Positions 57,921 through 64,000 of a stretch of DNA of 64,000 nt are shown here, in pieces. Every line of letters begins with the position of its first letter. Within the stretch, counting starts at the first letter, position 1. The stretch lies in NCBI GenBank assembly GCA_023702235.1, contig JAMQCR010000001.1, positions 2,108,001 through 2,172,000 on the forward strand, given 5' to 3'. A program made the position numbers and the translations under genes. The stretch is from Neobacillus pocheonensis (GTDB lineage Bacteria; Bacillota; Bacilli; Bacillales; Cytobacillaceae). The notes under the pieces were generated by a model, which was given only the letters and a program-made list of their open reading frames with translations, searched no databases and was not told where the DNA came from.

Positions 57921-59315
57921 TTAAACGAGCCTATGAGCATACCATTTCTTCCCTTTGAATCGCCATACAAAGATTATTCCTCGAATACCCCATTCAGCAA
58001 TCATGGCCCCCCAAACTCCTATAATTCCAAATCCTAAGGTAATTCCTAAAATATAACCTAGTACTACCCGAAACAACCACATCGAAAGTAATGATGCGAT
58101 TGAAGTAAAGTTGGAATCTCCTGCTGCTCGTAATGCTGATGGCATTATAAAGCTTACTGACCACAAAATCGGTTGTGCTATGGCAGATATCAAAATAATC
58201 GTAAAGATAGTTGGAATAATTTTCTCAGGCGGATGGAACATTTTTATCATGAGCGGAAAAAATGGCAATAAAATAACAGATGTAATCACAAATACGATGG
58301 AGGAAAGTCCGATCAACGATTTAATAAATTTTCTTGCATCTTCTATGTTTCTACGTCCTATACACTGACCAACAACCGTTACGGTAGAAATACTTAGTGC
58401 ATTGGGACCGATTTGAAATAACATGGCGATAGAATTACTGATGGCATACACTGTCATCGCCAAAGTCCCTAATTGGACAATAAAAGTTTGCGTTAGAAGC
58501 TTTCCTCCATTGAAAAACATCTGTTCTGCGGCAAAAGGAAGACCGATATACATAACTTTCTTTAGAATAGAAAAATCTAAATGCAACGCGCTTTTTATTT
58601 GGAATTGTAACGTTTTATTGTATTTAATCATATAGGTTAAGGAAGCAGCCATCCCCAAAATTCTTGCTAGAATGATGGAAAACACGAGTCCTTTAACCCC
58701 CATATGAAAAACCGTAATAAACAAAACATTTAGACAAGTGTTCGTTAAATTCATTAATAATGATAAATTCAAACATGGTTTCGTCTCTCCTACACCCCTC
58801 AATGAGCCGCACACAGCTTCAAATATGGCGATGAATGGATATGAAATACAACTGCCAATCAAATAAATTTTTGCATTTTGAAGTACATCCGCTTCCGCTT
58901 TACCAAATAGGATGTTCAAAGCAGGGATATGAAAAATGATGACGAGCACACTGATGAGTACAGAAAATATCGTAACTGCCGATATGGCTTGTGTTCCTGT
59001 TTTGGATACCATCAGCTTGTTTCCACTACCTTTATATTGTGCCACAATAACGGTACCACCTGTTGCCACAGCGATAAATACATTTACCAAGAAAATATTC
59101 AATGAATCTACCATACTCACTGCACTGACTGCAGCAACCCCAGCTGAACTGATCATCGCCGTATTTAAAAAACTCATTAATACTAAAAAGGCTTGATCTA
59201 CAAATATCGGAATGATGATGGCAAAAATTTGCTTATAGTCTATCGATACTCCAGTAAAATATTTATCTAACAAAGGAATAGCTTTATGTTTAATTTTCAG
59301 TTCTGCTTTATACAC
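57921..59315 (-). CDS. MATE-family multidrug exporter
   Basis: This 464-residue protein has twelve membrane segments in two halves. The first half begins FAIIIPIFVDQAFLVLMSFL and contains NTAMISSAGVAAVSAVSMVD and GGTVIVAQYKGSG; the second half has VMYIGLPFAAEQMFFNGGKL and TVVGQCIGRRNIEDARKFIK. Both are MATE hallmarks. Such transporters export cationic drugs in exchange for Na+ or H+. The basic N-terminal segment of about 25 residues is typical of this Bacillus subgroup. It is a single-gene unit with its own terminator. The gene is intact. Confidence 0.9.
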   Translation of the reverse strand: MYKAELKIKHKAIPLLDKYFTGVSIDYKQIFAIIIPIFVDQAFLVLMSFLNTAMISSAGVAAVSAVSMVDSLNIFLVNVFIAVATGGTVIVAQYKGSGNKLMVSKTGTQAISAVTIFSVLISVLVIIFHIPALNILFGKAEADVLQNAKIYLIGSCISYPFIAIFEAVCGSLRGVGETKPCLNLSLLMNLTNTCLNVLFITVFHMGVKGLVFSIILARILGMAASLTYMIKYNKTLQFQIKSALHLDFSILKKVMYIGLPFAAEQMFFNGGKLLTQTFIVQLGTLAMTVYAISNSIAMLFQIGPNALSISTVTVVGQCIGRRNIEDARKFIKSLIGLSSIVFVITSVILLPFFPLMIKMFHPPEKIIPTIFTIILISAIAQPILWSVSFIMPSALRAAGDSNFTSIASLLSMWLFRVVLGYILGITLGFGIIGVWGAMIAEWGIRGIIFVWRFKGKKWYAHRLV

Positions 59316-59655
59316 TTTCGCTTCACTTCTTCATTAAATTGTATTTTAATTCCAACCAGACAAAATAACACAGATTATTATATCACGATTAACGAAGGAA
59401 AATTGGGTTTTTTGTGGATCAAATCAACCCACAAGTAGATCTCCCACTTCAAACAGACCATAAATTGTTAAGTGGTGAGTAGTTCAATCCATTACCATAG
59501 ATCACAAATCACTGCCCTTTATTTTATTTTTTCAACCTAGTAATAACCGACTAAATCATCTTGTATCTTAAATTAATTGACAAGAAAACTTGGAAACTAT
59601 AAAAAGTACCGGAATCCCCGCTAGGTGATTTTTGTAACCGGAAAGGAGAAAATGG
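59316..59655. other. Intergenic region with promoter of the amine oxidase gene
   Basis: 340 bases between the divergent MATE and amine oxidase genes. The best element is the promoter at 59577-59603. I saw no gene or riboswitch. Confidence 0.4.
59577..59603 (+). promoter_or_regulatory. Candidate SigA promoter of the amine oxidase gene
   Basis: A perfect -35 box TTGACA (59577-59582) and TATAAA (59598-59603) are 15 bases apart, slightly short. The start codon is about 50 bases downstream. Confidence 0.45.
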
Positions 59656-61133
59656 ATGTCCATTTATAGAGATCCTCCGTTATCAACGGAACAAATGCTG
59701 ACGACGATTCGAAATGGACTTGGATTATCTCAGATTCCTAAAAAAATTATCATTGTTGGAGCAGGTATGTCAGGTTTAGTTGCCGCATCTCTGCTGAAGG
59801 ATGCAGGACACGAAGTGACCATTTTGGAAGCAACCCAAAGAGTAGGAGGCCGTATTTATACTATGCGAGCCCCCTTTATGGACGATCTGTACTTAGATGT
59901 CGGTGCTATGCGTATTCCTAATAATCATTATCTAGCATTGGAATACATTAAAAAATTCGGTTTGCATGCAAATCCGTTTATGATGACTACTCCCAATGAT
60001 CTCATTTATGCTAACGGGATTAAAACGAACCTCACCGCTTATCAACGTCATCCCAATTTGCTAAACTACCCCGTTGCGCCCCATGAAAAGGGAAAAACCG
60101 CTTTAGAGCTGCTCACATTGGCCATTAAGCCTTTGGCTGAGTTTATCAATCAAAATCCCAGTCGGAATTGGAATGTCGTCGTAAAAGACTTTGATAAATA
60201 TCCAATGAGCTTTTTTTTAAGGTACAATCCAATTGGGCTGAGTTTATCACCTGGTGCCATTGAGTGCATTGAAGTATTACTCGGCTAGAGGGATTTCCTG
60301 AGCTCTCTTTTCCTTCCATCCTACGGGAGTTAATCCCTCTATTTAGCCCAGATATTCATTTTTACGAAGTAGAAGGTGGTAATGACAGGCTGCCCAATGC
60401 TTTTCTTCCGCAATTGAAGAAAAACCTTTATTTCGGATATCAAATGACAAAAATAGTGCAGCATAATCATCAAGTCACCATTCATTCCAGACATACGCTG
60501 AGCCAAAGACCCCTAATTGTTACCGGTGACCTTGCCATTATAACGGTTCCTTTTTCACTATTAAAATTTGTAGAAATTGAACCCCGTGATTCTTTTTCCC
60601 ATAACAAAAGGAAAGCCATCCGCGAACTTCACTATGTTGCTTCAACCAAAATTGGTCTTCAGTTTAAACACAGATTTTGGGAAATGGAAGGGATTCACGG
60701 AGGTAAAATGATGACCGATTTGCCGATCCGATTTGCTTACTACCCTAACCACCTTATTGGCTCAACCGGTTCGGGAATTATTTTGGCAAGTTATACGTGG
60801 GAGGATGATACCTTGTCATGGGATAATCTGCCGGAAGGAGATCGGATTCGAAATGCACTTGATAACATGGCAGCTGTTCATGGAAAACAAATTTATGATG
60901 ATTTTCTAACAGGTGCCTCTCATAGCTGGTCCCAATACAAGTTTTCTGGCGGAGCTTTCTCCATGTATAAGCCCAGTCAGGAAACAGAATTATTTCCTTT
61001 TATCCCCACTCCTGAGGGAAGGGTACATTTTGCTGGCGAACATACCTCCACAACCCCTGCTTGGATTGAAGGTGCCGTTCAATCTGGAATAAGGGTTGCC
61101 CATGAAGTAACGAACCTGCCGAAAACAATTTGA
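59656..61133 (+). pseudogene. Flavin monoamine oxidase family protein, one frameshift
   Basis: Repaired, this is a 492-residue FAD enzyme. The dinucleotide motif is IIIVGAGMSGLVAASLLKDA, with the GG motif VGGRIYTMRAPF following, and the C-terminal flavin segment is VHFAGEHTSTTPAWIEGAVQ. The frame breaks at 60283-60288, where CTCGGCTAGAGG should probably be CTCGGCCTAGAGG; then LEGFPELSFPSILRELIPLF and the rest follow to 61133. Such enzymes oxidise amines or L-amino acids to aldehydes or keto acids with release of ammonia and hydrogen peroxide. The N-terminus has no signal peptide. ATG 59656 follows GGAAAGGAGAAA. The nearby gamma-glutamyl-GABA hydrolase-like gene makes a polyamine or amine role plausible. 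Confidence 0.85.
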
Positions 61134-61662
61134 TAGAAAGGTTTTCCAATTAGAAAAAGAAAAGGACTCCCTTCAACTAAGTGGTTCAGTTTTAAGAAAG
61201 ATATTTATTGATCTATCAACGTTTTATAAGAACAAGCATTTAAATTATTATTAAAACTAGCATACCTATAAGCTGGTGGACGATAGCTGTTGGACATCTT
61301 TCATTTTAAATGGTAAATTCGATGCCCTATAAAGAAAAAAGTCTTAATCTTTATTTTAGAAACTCTTCATTCGGGCAGCCATCGGCAACTTCTTGCTTGG
61401 CTTGTCCGAATGAACCCCTCATTCGGACTACCATCAACTATTTCTTGCTTGCCCTGTCCGAATAGCCTCCAGCGTATTTATGGGTTAAAATATTTGTTAA
61501 TTTGGCTCCACCTTCACTGCCAATTAGTACGGAAATTTGTTATCTTACTACAGTTTTCTATCTCAATACTGAACTACTTACCCTTCAACTGGTTTGTCGT
61601 TTTTTGATAGAAAATTAGAATTACTTACTAAGGGGGTTCCATCACTTTAACATTTGACTGAT
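61134..61662. other. Intergenic region with GTCCGAAT repeats
   Basis: No gene is evident in 529 bases. It holds the inverted copy of the dispersed repeat at 61367-61466. Confidence 0.5.
61367..61466. repeat. Dispersed GTCCGAAT repeat, second locus, inverted
   Basis: On the minus strand two units follow each other: TTCGGACAGGGCAAGCAAGA.. then GGTAGTCCGAATGAGG and ATTCGGACAAGCCAAGCAAG.., each close to the 10195-10300 units. The order is the same when read on the opposite strand. The core GTCCGAAT..ATTCGGAC and GCAAGAAnTnG are conserved in all copies. Confidence 0.75.
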
Positions 61663-62394
61663 CTACGAGACTGGAACCTTCGAGCAACTTTTAATAAATT
61701 CCGCAAACAAATTATTCATCGCCTCGTTCGTAGTTGCCATTGATTCAGGATGCCACTGTACACCAATCGTAAATGTGGTTGGGTGTGAATACTCTACAGC
61801 TTCGACGAGGCCATCTGAGGCTTTCGCAACAATACGCAAATCGTTGGCGATTCTATCTATCGCTTGATGATGAAGACTATTTACTCTTATTCTATCAGAA
61901 CAGACTATCTGATATAACTTACTATCTGTGGAGATGGTCACCCAATGGGTATCCCGACTTCTATCAATCTTCTGTGCGTGTTGGACCGGTTCCTTGACTT
62001 GACTAGGGATATCCTGTATTAATGTTCCTCCTAGGGCGACATTTAGAATTTGAACACCTCTGCAAATTGCAAGAAGTGGAATATTGTTGTCAATCGCATA
62101 TTTCACAATAGTTAACTCTGGCAAATCCCTCTCTGGTATAGTGGGTCCTAAATTGAGATGTGGATCTTGACCATAAAGTTTGGGATCGACGTCTTCTCCC
62201 CCACTTAGGATAATTCCATCACATAAAGGCAGCATTTCTAAAGCAATCCCCGAGTTAATAAAAGGAAGGATAATAGGTGTCCCTCCATTCGCTGCAACAC
62301 TTTTATGATAATCATGGTGCACATATACACCTTCCATATATTCGTTATGTTTGACATAGGCACCGGTTATGCCAATGATCGGCTTCTTCCTCAT
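61663..62394 (-). CDS. Gamma-glutamyl-gamma-aminobutyrate hydrolase-type amidotransferase (PuuD-like)
   Basis: This 243-residue class I glutamine amidotransferase-like hydrolase (peptidase C26) has the nucleophile Cys in LLAICRGVQILNVALGG and the catalytic His and Glu in IGVQWHPESMA. The GGEDVDPKLYGQDPH segment is typical of PuuD relatives, which release GABA from gamma-glutamyl-GABA in putrescine breakdown; other members act on folate or other gamma-glutamyl compounds. RBS: GGGGGAATAAAA before the ATG. It lies between the amine oxidase and PaiB genes. It would feed GABA into the semialdehyde route present in this window. Confidence 0.87.
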   Translation of the reverse strand: MRKKPIIGITGAYVKHNEYMEGVYVHHDYHKSVAANGGTPIILPFINSGIALEMLPLCDGIILSGGEDVDPKLYGQDPHLNLGPTIPERDLPELTIVKYAIDNNIPLLAICRGVQILNVALGGTLIQDIPSQVKEPVQHAQKIDRSRDTHWVTISTDSKLYQIVCSDRIRVNSLHHQAIDRIANDLRIVAKASDGLVEAVEYSHPTTFTIGVQWHPESMATTNEAMNNLFAEFIKSCSKVPVS

Positions 62395-62498
62395 TTTTAT
62401 TCCCCCAATGGACTATTCTTGCTTTGAACGTTTAATTTTATAATTCTTAAATTCAGTTAAAATACCCGTTTAGCTCAACAAGACAAAATTTAATCACA

Positions 62499-63116
62499 TT
62501 ATTTACATTTTTTGAGATTTTTCTTCATGAGGGATGCTACTTGTATTTCATCTTGCTTGGAAGTGTTTTCTAGCTGCTTAATAATTAACTCTTGTCGTTC
62601 CACAGGATGATTTTGACTTAATTTAGCTTTTGCTTCAATTTTTGTGATTGTTATTTTGAACGCTACAATTCCTTTACTCATTCCTTCGATAAAACTGGGA
62701 TCTACATCATTTAAATTGTATGGACTATCTGGGCTTTCATATTTATTTACCAAATCATTTAATGAATCGAATTTAACTTTTCGATCTCCGACAAATTCCA
62801 TTTTTCCATATAAATGGATAGACACATAATTCCAAGTAGGTACTGCCTTAGTTGTTTCGTACCAAGAAGGTGAAATATAACAATGAGGACCTTGGAAAAC
62901 CACAAGAACTTGTTGGTTTTCTACATCCTTCCATTGTTCGTTTGGACGAGCAAAATGACCATATAAAGCATTTTCATCTTTGTTTAATATCAGTGGAAGA
63001 TGAGTAGCGTACGGTTCTCCATTATGCTGAGAAAATAAAGTGGCAAAGCTGTATTTTTCGATAAAGTCATAAATAATTTCATCATCCTCAATTTTAAAAT
63101 GCTCAGGTATATACAT
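62499..63116 (-). CDS. paiB: PaiB-type FMN-binding negative regulator
   Basis: This 205-residue protein matches PaiB: MYIPEHFKIEDDEIIYDFIE at the start, then ATHLPLIL, LYGHFARPNEQWK, YISPSWYETTKAVPTWNYVS and IVAFKITITKIEAKAKLSQN, the conserved C-terminal signature. PaiB has a split-barrel flavin-binding fold and in Bacillus represses sporulation and protease genes together with the polyamine acetyltransferase PaiA. ATG 63116 follows GAGGAGGAAGC. A MarR gene follows on the same strand upstream, and a GNAT gene is divergent; the latter could be the functional partner, though it is not PaiA itself by its N-terminus. Confidence 0.88.
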   Translation of the reverse strand: MYIPEHFKIEDDEIIYDFIEKYSFATLFSQHNGEPYATHLPLILNKDENALYGHFARPNEQWKDVENQQVLVVFQGPHCYISPSWYETTKAVPTWNYVSIHLYGKMEFVGDRKVKFDSLNDLVNKYESPDSPYNLNDVDPSFIEGMSKGIVAFKITITKIEAKAKLSQNHPVERQELIIKQLENTSKQDEIQVASLMKKNLKKCK

Positions 63117-63281
63117 AATGCTTCCTCCTCGTTTCTAATAGTTCAACAAGAACATATAATTTTCATAGTGTTCTAGTCATAATAAAATCAGTTTGTTTTT
63201 ATCCCTCATATAAAAGGAATGGGATCCACTCTTAACAAAAGTGCACTTTTTCATAATTATTGTCATTTTAATTGACCTCGC

Positions 63282-63734
63282 TTAGTAATCTCTCTTATTT
63301 CCCTTTTTTACGAAATCCCAATCGACCTCTATATTTTTTCTAACCCGTTGAAGAAGATTAAAGATTGTTCCTATTTCTTCTTCGGAAAAACCAGATAATG
63401 CAACCCTATTGGAATATTCTCCTTCTCTCTTTATAAAGGGATAAATTTTTTCACCTTTATCCGTTGGAAATAGTTTATTAATTTTTTTGTTAACTTCATC
63501 ATCTTTCTTTTCTATAAACCCTTGAATCTCAAGTTTTTTTATGGCACGGGCTGCTGTTGTACGGTCTACTTTTATCATCTCTGCTAACTTTTCTTGAATG
63601 ATTCCTGGATTTTCACATATTCGTACCAGGTACAAATACTGCCCTTTTGTAAGATCAAATTCTTTAAATTCTATATTACTTATAGAATCTAATGACCTCG
63701 CTATTATACCAATTTCACGAAGAATTTCCTTCAT
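63282..63734 (-). CDS. MarR-family transcriptional regulator
   Basis: This 150-residue winged-helix protein has the MarR pattern: N-terminal dimerisation helices (ILREIGIIARSLDSISNIEF), the recognition helix region EKLAEMIKVDRTTAARAIKK, the wing IEKKDDEVNKKINKLFPTDK, and C-terminal helices. The ATG at 63734 follows TAAGGAGTTTTATAA. The divergent GNAT gene begins 145 bases away. Between them lie two near-identical palindromes that are good candidates for its operators, so it probably represses both genes and responds to a small phenolic or amine ligand. Confidence 0.9.
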   Translation of the reverse strand: MKEILREIGIIARSLDSISNIEFKEFDLTKGQYLYLVRICENPGIIQEKLAEMIKVDRTTAARAIKKLEIQGFIEKKDDEVNKKINKLFPTDKGEKIYPFIKREGEYSNRVALSGFSEEEIGTIFNLLQRVRKNIEVDWDFVKKGNKRDY

Positions 63735-63764
63735 TTATAAAACTCCTTAACATATTAATTATCA

Positions 63765-63823
63765 TTGCATTTGCAACAAAAATGTTATAAATTAATTTTA
63801 AATTATTTTTGTTGCATTTACAA
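63765..63823. promoter_or_regulatory. Two TTGCATTTRCAA palindromes, likely MarR operators
   Basis: TTGCATTTGCAA at 63765-63776 and TTGCATTTACAA at 63812-63823 are 47 bases apart, one near each divergent gene. Both extend into AACAAAAAT/ATTTTTGTT arms, so the whole region is also a long inverted repeat. Confidence 0.65.
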
Positions 63824-63878
63824 TAAAAATACCATTAGATTGTCAAGCCTTAAATAAATCTAGAAAAGGACTGATAAA

Positions 63879-64000
63879 ATGAATTCAAAAAGAATAACAC
63901 AAGAAATTGATTTAAAAAAAGCTTTTCATATTAGAAATGAAGTATTCGTTGAAGAACAAGGTGTTCCCTTGGAAGATGAGTTTGATGAATTCGACACCCT
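63879..64000 (+). CDS. GNAT-family acetyltransferase, N-terminal part, cut by window edge
   Basis: ATG 63879 follows TAGAAAAGGACTGATAAA. The visible 40 residues read MNSKRITQEIDLKKAFHIRN followed by EVFVEEQGVPLEDEFDEFD, which is the typical start of GNAT proteins of the YjcF/ElaA type (RxxVFVxEQgVp..xExD). The substrate cannot be judged from this part. It is transcribed divergently from the MarR gene. Confidence 0.8.
   Translation, partial: MNSKRITQEIDLKKAFHIRNEVFVEEQGVPLEDEFDEFDT

Overview
The window looks like chromosomal DNA of an aerobic, spore-forming Bacillaceae bacterium (Bacillus, Neobacillus or Peribacillus type). It is AT-rich, uses strong AGGAGG-type ribosome binding sites with many TTG and GTG starts, and carries Bacillus-typical genes: the GlnK-GlnL two-component pair, a Spo0E-type phosphatase, an FtsZ with the Bacillus C-terminal peptide, PaiB, AzlCD and a GH18 lipoprotein of the spore-lytic kind. 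I see no tRNA, rRNA, CRISPR array or intact mobile element.

Layout. 1-5.9 kb: remains of a glycerate kinase gene and a headless LysR gene, then a LacI-regulated sugar cluster (Gfo/Idh dehydrogenase, ThuA-like protein, second Gfo/Idh). 6-10 kb: a secreted transglycosylase-like protein with Ig-like repeats and a 5'-nucleotidase. 10.4-19.2 kb: a glutamine/glutamate/GABA island with glutamate decarboxylase, glutamate dehydrogenase, an amino-acid permease and glutaminase on the minus strand, facing the divergent glnK-glnL pair. 19.8-30 kb: nitronate monooxygenase, two aldo/keto reductases, an orphan acyl carrier protein, azlCD, a PAS-GGDEF-EAL gene with an internal deletion, a SWIM protein and a P450. 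30.8-32.4 kb: a MerR-like coiled-coil protein and gene remnants. 32.7-37.7 kb: a lactonase, alcohol dehydrogenase and semialdehyde dehydrogenase operon behind a clear sigma-54 promoter, with a divergent PAS/AAA+ activator. 37.8-40.1 kb: decayed genes around an intact SDR. 40.3-51.3 kb: peptidase, HEAT/SEC-C protein, small zinc proteins, DinB, a COG4705-like membrane protein with a duplicated C-terminal domain, GH18 lipoprotein, NhaC-type antiporter and Spo0E. 51.5-64 kb: a second-copy-type ftsZ outside any division cluster, an acyltransferase, a HAD gene, an unrecognised operon, MATE, flavin amine oxidase, gamma-glutamyl-GABA hydrolase, PaiB, and a divergent MarR/GNAT pair.

Two themes join the genes. 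The first is GABA and C4 metabolism. Glutaminase, GDH and GAD interconvert glutamine, glutamate and GABA. The lactonase operon is predicted to convert gamma-butyrolactone through gamma-hydroxybutyrate and succinate semialdehyde to succinate, and its last enzyme would also serve GABA breakdown. An amine oxidase and a PuuD-like hydrolase lie at the right end. The second theme is sequence lesions. About twenty genes are interrupted by single-base indels, and in roughly half of these the damaged or restored site is GGCC. This suggests systematic consensus errors at a methylated GGCC motif rather than real decay, so many genes called pseudogene here may be intact in the living strain. A few others (Rieske oxygenase, GntP, aldolase, azlC, GGDEF-EAL) carry larger deletions or a nonsense codon and look truly decayed.
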